Positions 38,238-48,816 of a stretch of DNA of 64,000 bases are shown here, one piece after another (position 1 is the first letter of the stretch; each line of letters starts with the position of its first letter). The notes under the pieces were generated by a model, which was not told where the DNA came from, did no database searches, and saw nothing but the letters and a program-made list of their open reading frames with translations. Origin of the DNA: Cronobacter universalis NCTC 9529 (GTDB lineage Bacteria; Pseudomonadota; Gammaproteobacteria; Enterobacterales; Enterobacteriaceae); contig NZ_CP012257.1 in assembly GCF_001277175.1 (NCBI RefSeq), positions 1,674,001 to 1,738,000 on the forward strand, in the 5' to 3' direction. Both the position numbers and the translations under genes were made by a program.

Positions 38238-41200
38238 TTACGGGAGGGTATGTTCGGCGAGCTGCGCCATAAACTGACGCACCCATTCCATACGCGTTTT
38301 CCGCTCTTCCAGTTCGCGGAAGAACTTCAGGCGTGTCGGGCCGTCGAGGCGGTAATGCTGCGGCTCTTTTTGCAGCAGGCCGATAAGCCAGCCCGGATCG
38401 ACATGGTTTTTCTCGGCAAACTCAATGGTGCCGCCTTTCTCGTTGGCCTCGATTTTACGCACGCCAAGCTTCTGCGCCTGCTGACGCAGGGCGGCGATAT
38501 CCAGCAGCGTGCGCGCCGGGTCCGGCAGCAGGCCAAAGCGGTCGATAAGCTCCACTTTGATCTCTTCGAGCTCCTGCTCCTTTTTGGCGCTGGCGATGCG
38601 CTTGTAGAACGACAGGCGCGTGTTCACATCCGGGATAAACGCCTCCGGCAGCAGCGACGGCATTCGCAGCTCCACTTCCGTCTGCTGGCTGGTGAGATCT
38701 TCAAGCGACGGCTCGCGCCCGGCCTTCAGCGCGTCAACGGCGTTTTCCAGAAGCTCCATATAGAGCGAGAAGCCGATGGTTTCCATCTGCCCGCTCTGAT
38801 CTTCGCCCAGCAGCTCGCCCGCGCCGCGAATTTCCAGATCGTGCGTCGCCAGCGCAAAGCCCGCGCCGAGATCTTCCAGCGACGCGATCGCCTCCAGACG
38901 CTTCTGGGCGTCGGTGGTCATCGCCTTTGGCGGCGGCGTCAGCAGCCACGCATACGCCTGGTGATGCGAACGCCCGACGCGGCCGCGCAGCTGGTGCAGC
39001 TGTGCGAGACCAAAATGATCGGCGCGCTCGATGATAATGGTGTTGGCGGTTGGGATATCGATACCGGTTTCAATGATCGTGGTGCACACCAGTACGTTAA
39101 AGCGCTGATGGTGGAAATCGTTCATCACCCGTTCAAGCTCGCGCTCGCGCATCTGGCCGTGACCGATGGCGATGCGCGCCTCCGGCACCAGATTCGCCAG
39201 CCGCTCGGCGGCCTTCTGGATATTCTCGACATCGTTGTAAAGGTAATAGACCTGGCCGCCGCGCAGGACTTCACGCAGGATAGCCTCGCGCACCACCAGA
39301 TTGTCATACTCGCGCACGAAGGTTTTCACCGCCAGACGGCGCGCGGGCGGCGTGGCGATAATTGACAGGTCGCGCATACCGCTCATCGCCATGTTGAGCG
39401 TGCGCGGAATAGGCGTCGCGGTGAGCGTCAGAATATCCACATCGGCGCGCATCGCCTTAATACGCTCTTTGTGACGCACCCCGAAGCGGTGCTCTTCATC
39501 GACGATCAAAAGACCGAGGTCTTTCATTTTGACGTCGCTCTGCAACAGCTTGTGGGTGCCGATAAGGATATCGACTTTCCCGTCGGCGGCCTGTTCCAGC
39601 ACCTGCGCCTGCTCTTTGGCGCTACGAAAGCGCGACAGCAGTTCAATGCGCACCGGCCAGTTGGCGAAGCGATCGCGGAAGTTGTCGTAATGCTGCTGGG
39701 CCAGAAGCGTGGTCGGCACCAGCACCGCCACCTGTTTATTGTTCTCAACCGCCAGAAACGCCGCGCGCATCGCCACTTCGGTTTTACCGAAGCCCACGTC
39801 GCCGCACACCAGACGATCCATCGCCAGCGGCTGGCACATGTCGCTCAGCACCGCGTTAATCGCCTGCGCCTGATCCGGCGTGGTTTCAAACGGGAACCCC
39901 TCGCAGAAGAGCTGATACTGTTCTTTGTCATGCTTAAAGGCGAAACCGGATTTCGCGGCGCGCTGGGCGTAGATATCCAGCAGCTCCGCCGCCACGTCAC
40001 GCACTTTCTCCGCCGCCTTCTGGCGCGCTTTCGACCACGCGTCGCCGCCAAGCTTGTGCAGCGGCGCGTTCTCTTCGGCTCCGCCCGCGTAGCGGCTGAT
40101 CAGATGCAGCGACGAGACCGGCACATAGAGCTTCGCGTCGTTGGCATAGGTGAGCATCAGGTATTCCGCTGTGATGCCGCCCGCTTCCAGCGTCGTCAGC
40201 CCGGCGTAGCGGCCCACGCCATGCTCCAGATGCACCACCGGCTGGCCGGGGCGCAGCTCCGCCAGGTTGCGGATGAGCGTGTCCGGATTAATGGTGCGGC
40301 GGCTCTCCTGGCGACGGCGCGTGACGCGCTCGCCCAGCAGATCGCTTTCACAGATAAACGCGCGCTGGCGCAGGGTGTCGATAAACCCGCGCTCCGACGC
40401 GCCGATGCTCAGGTAGCGCTGGCCTTCCTGCGCGTCGTCAAGCCGCAGAAGACGCTTCGGCATGACTTTAATGCGCGAAAGCAGTTCCGAAAGCGCCTCG
40501 CGGCGGCCCTCGCTTTCCACCGAGAAAATCACCGGGCCGGTGAAGGATTCCAGAAAGCGACGCAGGCTGTCGAGCGGCGATTTCTGCTGGGCCTGAACGG
40601 CGATATCCGGCAGCGGCTGATACCCCAGATTGGTATTGGCGGCTTTGTCGGCCAGCGCCTCGGTTTTCAGCTGCACGCGCGGCCAGGCTTTTAACTGCGC
40701 ATGAAGTTCATCGGTGCGCAGCCAGAGCTCTTCCGGCGGCAGCAGCGGGCGCATCGGGTCGACGCCGCGGTTTTCAAAGCGCGCCACGGCGTCGGCCCAG
40801 AAGCGGTCGGCGCTGGCTTCCAGATCGCCCGTGCTCACCACCAGCGTGTTTTTCGGGAAATAGCTGAACAGCGGCGGCAGCGGCTCGCTGAAGAACAGCG
40901 GCTGCCAGTATTCAATACCGGCGGGCAGGGTGCCTTTGCTCACCTGCTGGTAGATATGCTCCGGGTCGCGTTTCACCTCGAAACGATCGCGCCACTGGCT
41001 GCGGAACAGCTCAATGGCCGCTTTGTCGGTCGGGAATTCGTGCGCCGGCAGCAGGTTTATCGCCTCAACCTCTTCCAGCGTGCGCTGGGTATCGACATCA
41101 AACAGCCGCAAGCTGTCGATTTCATCATCGAAGAAGTCGATACGGTAGGGCTGCTCGCTGCCCATCGGGTAGAGATCGAGCAGCGCGCCGCGGGTGGCGT

Positions 41201-41684
41201 ATTCGCCATGCGCCATCACCTGATCCACATGGCGATAGCCGGCCTGGTCCAGCTGGGCGCGCAGGGTGTCGCGCGAGAGCTGCTGACCTTTTTGCATCAC
41301 CAGCGCGTGACCATGCAGGAAGCTGTGCGGGCAGACGCGCTGCATCAGCGTGTTCACCGGCAGGATCAGCACGCCGCGCTGCATGCCGGGCAACTGGTAG
41401 AGCGTCGACAGGCGCGAGGAGATAATCTCCTGGTGTGGCGAGAAGCTGTCATACGGCAGCGTCTCCCAGTCGGCCAGGTTCATCACCAGGCTTTCGGTAA
41501 ATTGTTGAATTTCATCGTGCAGACGCAGGGCGCTTTGCATATCCGGCGCGATAAGCACCAGCGGGCCGGCATGGCGTTCCGCCATTTCCGCCACCTCGAC
41601 GGCGCAGGCCGCGCCGCTCAGTTCACCCAGTTGACGCTGATCGCCCGCTTTGACGGGCAGAGAGTAACGATATTGTTCAGGCAT
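38238..41684 (-). CDS. mfd: Transcription-repair coupling factor Mfd
   Basis: DNA translocase that removes stalled RNA polymerase and recruits UvrAB. 1148 residues, equal to E. coli. UvrB-homology region (about 1-350), RNA polymerase-interaction domain (about 475-545, PVVHLEHGVGRYAGL), SF2 motor with Walker A GDVGFGKTEV, DEEH box LIVDEEHRFG, SATTPIPR-like TLTATPIPRTL, helicase motif VI LHQLRGRVGRS, and the C-terminal D7 domain. ATG 41684. Divergent from lolC with a 140-nt gap. Confidence 0.98.
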   Translation of the reverse strand: MPEQYRYSLPVKAGDQRQLGELSGAACAVEVAEMAERHAGPLVLIAPDMQSALRLHDEIQQFTESLVMNLADWETLPYDSFSPHQEIISSRLSTLYQLPGMQRGVLILPVNTLMQRVCPHSFLHGHALVMQKGQQLSRDTLRAQLDQAGYRHVDQVMAHGEYATRGALLDLYPMGSEQPYRIDFFDDEIDSLRLFDVDTQRTLEEVEAINLLPAHEFPTDKAAIELFRSQWRDRFEVKRDPEHIYQQVSKGTLPAGIEYWQPLFFSEPLPPLFSYFPKNTLVVSTGDLEASADRFWADAVARFENRGVDPMRPLLPPEELWLRTDELHAQLKAWPRVQLKTEALADKAANTNLGYQPLPDIAVQAQQKSPLDSLRRFLESFTGPVIFSVESEGRREALSELLSRIKVMPKRLLRLDDAQEGQRYLSIGASERGFIDTLRQRAFICESDLLGERVTRRRQESRRTINPDTLIRNLAELRPGQPVVHLEHGVGRYAGLTTLEAGGITAEYLMLTYANDAKLYVPVSSLHLISRYAGGAEENAPLHKLGGDAWSKARQKAAEKVRDVAAELLDIYAQRAAKSGFAFKHDKEQYQLFCEGFPFETTPDQAQAINAVLSDMCQPLAMDRLVCGDVGFGKTEVAMRAAFLAVENNKQVAVLVPTTLLAQQHYDNFRDRFANWPVRIELLSRFRSAKEQAQVLEQAADGKVDILIGTHKLLQSDVKMKDLGLLIVDEEHRFGVRHKERIKAMRADVDILTLTATPIPRTLNMAMSGMRDLSIIATPPARRLAVKTFVREYDNLVVREAILREVLRGGQVYYLYNDVENIQKAAERLANLVPEARIAIGHGQMRERELERVMNDFHHQRFNVLVCTTIIETGIDIPTANTIIIERADHFGLAQLHQLRGRVGRSHHQAYAWLLTPPPKAMTTDAQKRLEAIASLEDLGAGFALATHDLEIRGAGELLGEDQSGQMETIGFSLYMELLENAVDALKAGREPSLEDLTSQQTEVELRMPSLLPEAFIPDVNTRLSFYKRIASAKKEQELEEIKVELIDRFGLLPDPARTLLDIAALRQQAQKLGVRKIEANEKGGTIEFAEKNHVDPGWLIGLLQKEPQHYRLDGPTRLKFFRELEERKTRMEWVRQFMAQLAEHTLP

Positions 41685-41824
41685 AGAAGGCGAAGCGTGC
41701 TCCGGTTGTGCCGCTTGTCCGGGATAAAAACCCGGCGACAGAGTGGGTTAGTGGTTCCATAAATCAGATCTGGGCTTTATTATCGTTGATCACTTTGCAT
41801 TAGCAACCGTACAAGACGGATTTC

Positions 41825-43024
41825 ATGTATCAACCTGTCGCGTTATTTATCGGCCTGCGCTATATGCGCGGGCGTGCAGCAGACCGCTTCGGCCGTTTCG
41901 TCTCCTGGCTCTCCACTATCGGCATCACGCTCGGCGTGCTGGCGCTGGTGACAGTGCTCTCCGTGATGAATGGTTTCGAGCGTGAACTGCAAAACAACAT
42001 TCTCGGGCTGATGCCGCAGGCGCTTATCAGTTCAACCAAAGGCTCCGTCAACCCGCAGCAACTGCCTGCCGACAGCCTCCACCTGCAGGGCGTTAGCCGT
42101 ATCGCGCCGCTGACCACCGGCGATGTGGTGCTGCAAAGCGCCCGCAGCGTGGCGGTGGGCGTGATGCTGGGCATCGATCCGGCGCAGCGCGACCCGCTGA
42201 CGCCGTATCTGGTCAACGTCAACCAGCAGGATCTGGCCGCCGGGAAATACAACATCATTCTCGGCGAGCAGCTCGCGGGCCAACTTGGCGTTAAACGCGG
42301 CGACCAGCTGCGCCTGATGGTGCCGTCGGCCAGCCAGTTCACGCCGATGGGCCGTCTGCCGAGCCAGCGTCTCTTTACCTTTATCGGCACTTTCGCCGCC
42401 AACAGCGAAGTGGATGGCTACCAGATGCTGGTCAACATCCAGGACGCCTCACGCCTGATGCGCTATCCGGCAGGCAATATCACCGGCTGGCGACTGTGGC
42501 TGAATGAGCCGCTGAAGGTGGATGTGCTGAGCCAGCAGACGTTGCCGGCAGGCACGCAGTGGCAGGACTGGCGCGAGCGTAAAGGCGAACTGTTCCAGGC
42601 CGTGCGCATGGAGAAAAACATGATGGGCCTGCTGCTGAGCCTGATTGTCGCCGTCGCCGCGTTTAACATCATTACGTCGCTCGGACTGATGGTGATGGAG
42701 AAGCAGGGCGAAGTGGCTATCCTGCAAACCCAGGGCCTGACGCGCCGTCAGATCATGGCGGTGTTTATGGTGCAGGGGGCCAGCGCAGGCGTTATCGGCG
42801 CGCTGTTTGGCGCGCTGCTCGGCGCGCTGCTCGCCAGCCAGTTGAATAATCTGATGCCGGTGATTGGCGCGTTCCTTGATGGCGCCGCGCTGCCGGTCGT
42901 TATCGAACCGTGGCAGGTCATCGGTATTGCGCTCTCGGCGATGGCCGTCGCGCTGTTGTCCACGCTTTATCCTTCCTGGCGCGCCGCCGCCACCGAACCC
43001 GCTGAGGCTTTACGTTATGAGTAA
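41825..43024 (+). CDS. lolC: Lipoprotein-releasing ABC transporter permease LolC
   Basis: Inner-membrane component of LolCDE, which releases outer-membrane lipoproteins to LolA. 399 residues. Four membrane helices: one near the N-terminus (about 25-47), three in the C-terminal part; a large periplasmic domain between, including the Hook region (LPSQRLFTF). ATG 41825 gives [23 protein letters not shown]. The stop overlaps lolD by 8 nt. Confidence 0.97.
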   Translation: MYQPVALFIGLRYMRGRAADRFGRFVSWLSTIGITLGVLALVTVLSVMNGFERELQNNILGLMPQALISSTKGSVNPQQLPADSLHLQGVSRIAPLTTGDVVLQSARSVAVGVMLGIDPAQRDPLTPYLVNVNQQDLAAGKYNIILGEQLAGQLGVKRGDQLRLMVPSASQFTPMGRLPSQRLFTFIGTFAANSEVDGYQMLVNIQDASRLMRYPAGNITGWRLWLNEPLKVDVLSQQTLPAGTQWQDWRERKGELFQAVRMEKNMMGLLLSLIVAVAAFNIITSLGLMVMEKQGEVAILQTQGLTRRQIMAVFMVQGASAGVIGALFGALLGALLASQLNNLMPVIGAFLDGAALPVVIEPWQVIGIALSAMAVALLSTLYPSWRAAATEPAEALRYE

Positions 43025-43721
43025 TTCTGTGCTGTTACAGTGCGACAACCTGTGCAAACGCTACCAGGAAGGCAAAGTGCAAACGGATGTGTTGCACAAC
43101 GTCAGCTTCAGCATCGACGCGGGCGAAATGATGGCGATTGTCGGCAGCTCCGGCTCCGGTAAAAGTACGCTGTTGCACCTGCTGGGCGGGCTGGATACGC
43201 CCACCTCCGGCGACGTGATTTTCAGCGGCCGGGCGCTGAGCACGCTCTCTTCTTCCGCCAAAGCGGAGCTGCGTAACCGCGAGCTTGGTTTTATCTACCA
43301 GTTTCACCATCTGCTGCCGGACTTCACCGCGATGGAAAACGTGGCGATGCCGCTGTTAATCGGCAAAGCGCCGAAGGCCGAAACCGAGCGCCGGGCGCTC
43401 GCGATGCTCGACGCCGTGGGCCTCGCGCACCGCAGCAACCACCGTCCGTCTGAACTTTCCGGCGGCGAGCGCCAGCGCGTCGCTATCGCCCGCGCGCTGG
43501 TGAATAACCCGCGGCTGGTGCTGGCGGATGAACCGACCGGCAACCTCGACGCCCGCAACGCCGACAGCATTTTCGACCTGCTCGGCGAGCTGAATAAAAC
43601 CCAGGGCACCGCCTTTCTGGTGGTGACGCACGATCTGCAACTGGCGAAGCGGCTGTCGCGCCAGCTGGAGATGCGCGACGGGCACCTGAACCCTGAGCTG
43701 ACCCTGATGGGGAGGGCGTAA
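43017..43721 (+). CDS. lolD: Lipoprotein-releasing ABC transporter ATPase LolD
   Basis: ATPase of LolCDE, 234 residues. Walker [13 protein letters not shown] signature [15 protein letters not shown], Walker [13 protein letters not shown] and the switch His in VVTHD. The LolD-specific [21 protein letters not shown] is present. It starts at ATG 43017, within the last codons of lolC, and ends in a TAATG overlap with lolE. Confidence 0.98.
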   Translation: MSNSVLLQCDNLCKRYQEGKVQTDVLHNVSFSIDAGEMMAIVGSSGSGKSTLLHLLGGLDTPTSGDVIFSGRALSTLSSSAKAELRNRELGFIYQFHHLLPDFTAMENVAMPLLIGKAPKAETERRALAMLDAVGLAHRSNHRPSELSGGERQRVAIARALVNNPRLVLADEPTGNLDARNADSIFDLLGELNKTQGTAFLVVTHDLQLAKRLSRQLEMRDGHLNPELTLMGRA

Positions 43722-44965
43722 TGGCTTCCCCGTTATCGTTACTGATTGGTCTGCGCTTTAGCCGGGGACGCAGACGCAGCGGCATGGTGTCGCTCATCTC
43801 CGTTATCTCAACGATAGGCATCGCGCTTGGCGTGGCGGTGCTGATTGTGGGCTTAAGCGCCATGAACGGCTTTGAGCGCGAGCTGAACAACCGCATTCTG
43901 GCGGTCGTGCCGCATGGCGAAATCGAGCCGGTCGAGCAGCCGTGGCGCGGCTGGCAGGATGTCGTGACGCGCGTTGAGAAGGTCAACGGCATTGTCGCGG
44001 CGGCGCCGTACGTCAATTTTACCGGCCTGGTGGAGAGCGGAGCGAACCTGCGCGCTATCCAGGTGAAAGGCGTTGATCCGGCGCAGGAGCAGCGTTTAAG
44101 CGCGCTGCCGCATTATGTGCAGAACAACGCCTGGCAGAGTTTTCAGGCGGGCAAACAGCAAATCATCATCGGTAAAGGCGTTGCGGATGCGCTGAAAGTG
44201 AAGCAGGGCGACTGGCTCTCTATCATGATCCCGAATTCTGACGCCGACCATAAGCTGTTGCAGCCCAAACGCGTGCGTTTGCAGGTGGCAGGCATTCTGC
44301 AACTGAGCGGCCAGCTCGATCACAGCTTTGCGATGGTGCCGCTGGCCGATGCGCAGGGGTACCTGAATTTAGGTGACAGTGTCACGGGCATAGCCATTAA
44401 AGTGAATGACGTCTTTAACGCGAATCAGCTGGTGCGCGACGCGGGCCAGGTGACGGACGCTTACGTCTACATCAAAAGCTGGATCAACACCTACGGCTAC
44501 ATGTACCGCGATATCCAGATGATCCGCGCCATTATGTATCTGGCGATGGTGCTGGTGATTGGCGTCGCCTGTTTTAACATTGTCTCGACGCTGGTGATGG
44601 CGGTAAAAGATAAAAGCAGCGACATCGCGGTGCTGCGCACGCTTGGCGCGAAAGACGGGCTTATCCGCGCGATTTTCGTCTGGTACGGGCTGCTCGCCGG
44701 GCTGCTCGGCTCGGTCAGCGGCGTGGTGGTGGGCGTACTGGCGTCGTGGCAGCTCACGGCCATCATTCACGGGATTGAAAAACTGATCGGCCATCATTTC
44801 CTCTCCGGCGATATCTACTTTATCGACTTCCTGCCGTCGGAGCTGTACGCGCTCGACGTGGTCTATGTGCTGCTGACGGCGCTGGTGTTGAGCCTGCTGG
44901 CGAGCTGGTATCCGGCGCGGCGCGCAAGCCGCATCGATCCGGCGCGGGTACTGAGCGGACAATAA
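43721..44965 (+). CDS. lolE: Lipoprotein-releasing ABC transporter permease LolE
   Basis: Second permease of LolCDE, homologous to LolC. 414 residues as in E. coli. It has [30 protein letters not shown] at the first helix and three C-terminal helices. It is the lipoprotein-binding subunit in E. coli. ATG 43721. nagK follows after 15 nt. Confidence 0.97.
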   Translation: MASPLSLLIGLRFSRGRRRSGMVSLISVISTIGIALGVAVLIVGLSAMNGFERELNNRILAVVPHGEIEPVEQPWRGWQDVVTRVEKVNGIVAAAPYVNFTGLVESGANLRAIQVKGVDPAQEQRLSALPHYVQNNAWQSFQAGKQQIIIGKGVADALKVKQGDWLSIMIPNSDADHKLLQPKRVRLQVAGILQLSGQLDHSFAMVPLADAQGYLNLGDSVTGIAIKVNDVFNANQLVRDAGQVTDAYVYIKSWINTYGYMYRDIQMIRAIMYLAMVLVIGVACFNIVSTLVMAVKDKSSDIAVLRTLGAKDGLIRAIFVWYGLLAGLLGSVSGVVVGVLASWQLTAIIHGIEKLIGHHFLSGDIYFIDFLPSELYALDVVYVLLTALVLSLLASWYPARRASRIDPARVLSGQ

Positions 44966-44980
44966 TTCAGGGAGCGGCGG

Positions 44981-45901
44981 ATGTATTACGGGTTTGACAT
45001 TGGCGGCAGCAAAATCGCCCTCGGGGTGTACGATGACGCGCGGCGTCTGCAATGGCAAACCCGCGTCGCGACGCCGCACGACAGCTACGAGAACTTTCTC
45101 GACGCTCTCAGCGCGCTGGCGACAGAGGCCGACCGCCGCTTCGGCGGCGCGGGGCATGTCGGCGTCGGTATTCCCGGCATTCCGGAAACCGACGACGGCC
45201 TGCTGTATGCCGCTAATCTGCCCGCCGCCAGCGGCAGGGCGGTGAGGCGCGATCTCAGCGAGCGGCTCGGGCGCGACGTGCGTATCGATAACGACGCCAA
45301 CTGTTTTGCTCTCTCCGAGGCCTGGGACGATGAGTTCAGCGCGTATCCGGTCGTGATGGGGCTGATCCTCGGCACCGGCGTCGGCGGCGGCGTGATTGTC
45401 GATGGCAAACCGGTGACCGGACGCAGCTTTATCACGGGCGAATTCGGGCATATCCGCCTGCCCGTAGATGCGCTTGCGATCCTCGGGCGCGATATCCCGT
45501 TTATCCGCTGCGGCTGCGGGCAACACGGCTGCATTGAGAACTATCTTTCCGGCCGGGGCTTTGCATGGCTCTGGCAACACTTCTACCATGAATCACTGGA
45601 GGCGCCGGAAATCATCGCGCGCTGGCAGCAGGGTGACGCCCGGGCGCAGGCGCATGTCGAGCGCTACACTGACCTGCTGGCGGCCTGTGTGGCGAGCCTG
45701 CTGACCGTGCTGGACCCGCATCTGGTGGTGCTCGGCGGCGGGCTGTCGGGTTTTTCGCATCTGACAACCGCGCTTAGCGCGAAGCTGCCTGCGTATCTGC
45801 TGCCCGTTGCGAAAGTGCCGCGTATTGAGCAGGCGCGCCACGGCGACGCGGGCGGTATGCGCGGCGCGGCTTTTCTCCATCTCACACGCTCACGGAGTTG
45901 A
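44981..45901 (+). CDS. nagK: N-acetylglucosamine kinase NagK
   Basis: ROK-family kinase salvaging GlcNAc from peptidoglycan turnover. 306 residues (E. coli 303). ATP motif [16 protein letters not shown], substrate region [12 protein letters not shown] and the zinc motif [18 protein letters not shown] 44981 follows AGGGAGCGG. It works downstream of NagZ, also in this window. Confidence 0.96.
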   Translation: MYYGFDIGGSKIALGVYDDARRLQWQTRVATPHDSYENFLDALSALATEADRRFGGAGHVGVGIPGIPETDDGLLYAANLPAASGRAVRRDLSERLGRDVRIDNDANCFALSEAWDDEFSAYPVVMGLILGTGVGGGVIVDGKPVTGRSFITGEFGHIRLPVDALAILGRDIPFIRCGCGQHGCIENYLSGRGFAWLWQHFYHESLEAPEIIARWQQGDARAQAHVERYTDLLAACVASLLTVLDPHLVVLGGGLSGFSHLTTALSAKLPAYLLPVAKVPRIEQARHGDAGGMRGAAFLHLTRSRS

Positions 45902-45902
45902 A

Positions 45903-46727
45903 ATGCAATCGCGTCGTCTGCACCGGCTGGGCCGGTTTCGAAGGAATAAACGTCGGCTGCGCGAGCGCTTGCGCCAGCGTATTTTTTTCCGGGACAGAAT
46001 TATGACACCTGAAGTGATGAATAAACCTGTGGTAGTGGTCTTAACCGGGGCGGGGATCTCGGCGGAATCGGGCATTCGCACCTTCCGCGCCGCCGACGGG
46101 CTGTGGGAAGAGCACCGGGTGGAGGATGTGGCGACGCCGGAAGGGTTCGCGCGCAATCCGCAGCTGGTGCAGGAGTTCTATAACGCCCGGCGCCGTCAGC
46201 TACAGCAGCCGGAGATCAAGCCTAACGCGGCGCATCTGGCGCTGGCGCGGCTCGAAGAGGCGCTCGGCGACCGCTTTTTACTGGTCACCCAGAATATCGA
46301 TAATTTGCATGAGCGCGCGGGCAACAAAAACGTAGTGCATATGCATGGCGAACTGCTGAAGGTGCGCTGTTCGCAGAGCGGGCAGGTGCTGGAGTGGACC
46401 GGCGACGTGACGCCTGGCGATAAGTGTCACTGCTGCCAGTTTCCGGCGCCGCTGCGCCCGCACGTAGTGTGGTTCGGCGAGATGCCGCTCGGTATGGACA
46501 GCATTTACGAAGCGCTGGCGCGCGCCGATGTGTTTATCGCCATCGGCACCTCCGGGCACGTTTATCCGGCCGCCGGTTTCGTGCATGAAGCGAAGCTTCA
46601 GGGCGCGCATACGGTGGAGCTTAACCTTGAGCCAAGTCAGGTCGGCAGCGAGTTCGAAGAGAAGCATTACGGGCTGGCAAGCCAGGTGGTGCCGGAGTAT
46701 GTCGAGAAGCTGTTGAAAGGTCTGTGA
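45903..46727 (+). CDS. cobB: NAD-dependent deacylase CobB (sirtuin)
   Basis: Removes acetyl and succinyl groups from lysines. 274 residues. An N-terminal basic extension ([26 protein letters not shown]) as in the long E. coli form, then NAD-binding [14 protein letters not shown], the desuccinylase Tyr/Arg in FYNARRRQ, the [12 protein letters not shown] motif, catalytic His in HMHGEL and four zinc cysteines (RCSQSG, CHCC). A shorter form starting at an internal ATG (46003 or 46018) is possible. ATG 45903 is one base after the nagK stop. Confidence 0.96.
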   Translation: MQSRRLHRLGRFRRNKRRLRERLRQRIFFRDRIMTPEVMNKPVVVVLTGAGISAESGIRTFRAADGLWEEHRVEDVATPEGFARNPQLVQEFYNARRRQLQQPEIKPNAAHLALARLEEALGDRFLLVTQNIDNLHERAGNKNVVHMHGELLKVRCSQSGQVLEWTGDVTPGDKCHCCQFPAPLRPHVVWFGEMPLGMDSIYEALARADVFIAIGTSGHVYPAAGFVHEAKLQGAHTVELNLEPSQVGSEFEEKHYGLASQVVPEYVEKLLKGL

Positions 46728-46750
46728 CGGCAGGGGCGGCAGAGGGAAAC

Positions 46751-46934
46751 GGCGGGTGCGCTTCGCTTACCCGCCCTACACAAAATATTAACCGGTTATT
46801 CGTAGGGTGGGTAAGCGAAGCGCACCCACCGTGTAACGCCACATTTCCGAATCGTAGGGTGGGTAAGCGAAGCGCGCCCACCGTGTAACGCCACATTTCC
46901 GAATCGTAGGGTGGGTAAGCGAAGCGCACCCACC
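46751..46934. repeat. REP-like palindromic repeat cluster 1 (between cobB and potD)
   Basis: One inverted copy (46751-46780) and three direct copies (46801-46830, 46853-46882, 46905-46934) of a 30-bp element, starting CGTAGGGTGGGTAAGCG and ending GCACCCACC. The three direct copies lie exactly 52 bp apart with an identical 22-bp spacer (GTGTAACGCCACATTTCCGAAT). Copy 2 has one change (GCGCCC for GCACCC). Each element folds into a hairpin GGTGGGT...ACCCACC. The position between convergent 3' ends is typical for REP/BIME-like elements. Confidence 0.9.
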
Positions 46935-46960
46935 TTTACATCACGACATCGCGACGAAAC

Positions 46961-48007
46961 TTACCGTCCCGCCTTTAACTTCTGGTAATACGACTCGTAA
47001 ATCGCGCTGGCGTCGCCGACATCATTCTGCCATTCGCCTTTCTCAATGGTGGCTTCATCCGGGTAGAGCGACTTATCTTCCGCCACCTCTTTCTTCAGAA
47101 GCTTACGGGCCGCCAGGTTCGGCGTCGGGTAACCGATGGTCTCAGCGACCTGTTTCGCCACATCCGGGCGCAGCAGGAAGTTAATCAGCTTATGCGCGCC
47201 TTCAACGTTCTTCGCATTCGCCGGAATAGCCAGGCTGTCCATCCAGAAAATCCCGCCTTCTTTCGGCCAGACGACATCCAGCGGCGCGCCCGCCTGACGG
47301 GCGACCCACGCGGAGCCGTTCCACACCATGCCAAGGTTCACTTCGCCTTCCAGATACGGGTTCGCCGGGTTGTCGGAGTTAAACGCCGCCACGTTTGGCA
47401 TCAGTTTTTTCAGCTCGTTATACGCCGCTTCAATCTCTTTCGGATCGGTGGTATTGCCGGAAAGCCCGAGCTTGCGCAGCGCCATCTGGAACACTTCGCG
47501 CGCATCGTCGGTCAACAGCAGGCTGCCTTTATATTCCGGCTTCCAGAGATCGGCCCAGGAGGTCACGCTCTTCGGATCGATGGCGTCGCTGTTCACGCCA
47601 ATCGCCGTCGCGCCCCAGATGTAGGGGATGGAATAGTCGTTATTCGGATCGAAAGGCTTATTCAGCATCGCCGGATCCAGATTGTGGAAATTCGACAGCT
47701 TGCTCTTGTCGATCTTCTGGATCATTCCTTCTTTGCGCATCTTGTCGACAAAGTAGGTGGACGGCACCACGAGATCGTAGGCGCCCTGCTGATAGGTCTT
47801 GAGCTTGGCGTACATGGTTTCATTCGATTCATAGGTCGAATAGATAACCTTAATGCCCGTCTCTTTGGTGAACTGCTCCAGCAGCCCCGGCGGCACATAC
47901 TCGGTCCAGTTGTAGAAATAGAGCGTATTTTTATCATCAGCATGCGCGGCGCTCATGCCGAACGCCAGAGCACCCGCGGCAAGCAGGTGGCGTGACCATT
48001 TTTTCAT
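46961..48007 (-). CDS. potD: Spermidine/putrescine-binding periplasmic protein PotD
   Basis: Substrate-binding protein of PotABCD. 348 residues, the E. coli length. Signal peptide 1-23 (cleavage AHA-DDKNTLYFYNW). Polyamine-pocket residues lie in YFYNWTEYVPPGL and LGMVWNGSAW. The ATG (48007) overlaps the potC stop as ATGA. Confidence 0.97.
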   Translation of the reverse strand: MKKWSRHLLAAGALAFGMSAAHADDKNTLYFYNWTEYVPPGLLEQFTKETGIKVIYSTYESNETMYAKLKTYQQGAYDLVVPSTYFVDKMRKEGMIQKIDKSKLSNFHNLDPAMLNKPFDPNNDYSIPYIWGATAIGVNSDAIDPKSVTSWADLWKPEYKGSLLLTDDAREVFQMALRKLGLSGNTTDPKEIEAAYNELKKLMPNVAAFNSDNPANPYLEGEVNLGMVWNGSAWVARQAGAPLDVVWPKEGGIFWMDSLAIPANAKNVEGAHKLINFLLRPDVAKQVAETIGYPTPNLAARKLLKKEVAEDKSLYPDEATIEKGEWQNDVGDASAIYESYYQKLKAGR

Positions 48008-48816
48008 TTTACGTCCCCTGGGGTTAAGGCCTGGCGAGGCAGGCTTTTCGTTTTATCGCGAAGCATCAGCTGGCTTGCCAGTACGAGCACCAGCGACAGC
48101 ATCAGCAGAATAGTGGCGAGCGCGTTCACTTCCGGCGACACGCCCACTTTGACCATCGAATAAATTTTCAGCGGCAGAATTTCATAGCCAGGCCCGGTCA
48201 CAAACGACGAGACCACCACGTCATCCATCGACAACGTAAAGCTCAGCAGCCAGCCCGCCGCCACCGCCGGCATCGCCAGCGGCAGAATGATTTTGCGCAG
48301 AATAGTGATTTCGCTGGCGCCAAGATCGCGCGCCGCTTCAAGCATCCGCACGTCAAAGCCTTTCAGGCGTGAATAAACGGTCACGACCACAAACGGCAGG
48401 CAGAAGGTGATGTGCGAGAACAGCAGCGACCAGAAACCGAGCTGAATGCCCACCAGCATAAAGAGCACCAGCAGGGAAATCGCCATCACGATATCGGGCG
48501 ACATCATCACCACAAACAGCATGCCGCTGACAAACGGTTTGCCGCGAAAACGGTAGCGGTAGAGCGCCACCGCCGTCAGCGCGCCGATAATGGTCGCGAA
48601 CGTGGCGGAGAACACCGCCATCGTCAGCGAGTGTTGCGCGGCCTGTAACAGGCTGTCGTTATTCATCAGCAGGCTGTACCAGTTGGTGGTAAAGCCCTGC
48701 CAGTTAATGCCGAAACGCGAGCTGTTGAACGAGTTCACAATCAGGATCACGATCGGGATATACAGGTAAGCGTAAATGGCGGTCATAAAACCGCCGCGCA
48801 GCAGGCGACCGATCAT
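48004..48816 (-). CDS. potC: Spermidine/putrescine ABC transporter permease PotC
   Basis: 270 residues (E. coli 264), six membrane segments, with the permease EAA motif EAARDLGASEITILRKIILPLAMP. It starts at ATG 48816, overlapping the potB stop by 4 nt. An alternative in-frame Met at residue 11 is possible. Confidence 0.96.
   Translation of the reverse strand: MIGRLLRGGFMTAIYAYLYIPIVILIVNSFNSSRFGINWQGFTTNWYSLLMNNDSLLQAAQHSLTMAVFSATFATIIGALTAVALYRYRFRGKPFVSGMLFVVMMSPDIVMAISLLVLFMLVGIQLGFWSLLFSHITFCLPFVVVTVYSRLKGFDVRMLEAARDLGASEITILRKIILPLAMPAVAAGWLLSFTLSMDDVVVSSFVTGPGYEILPLKIYSMVKVGVSPEVNALATILLMLSLVLVLASQLMLRDKTKSLPRQALTPGDVK

Noticed and set aside
38229..41762. Three long plus-strand open frames (378, 407 and 353 codons) opposite mfd
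   Set aside because: Antisense shadows of a high-GC gene with biased third positions. The translations are His/Arg/Gln-rich and show no family motif; mfd is intact.
44369..45589. 406-codon minus-strand frame across lolE and nagK
   Set aside because: Spans two real genes in antisense, with no motif and no promoter.
46751..46934. Possible CRISPR array, because of regular 52-bp spacing
   Set aside because: The spacers are identical rather than unique, the repeated core is a long palindrome, only three direct copies occur, and no cas gene is nearby. It fits a REP-like tandem repeat.
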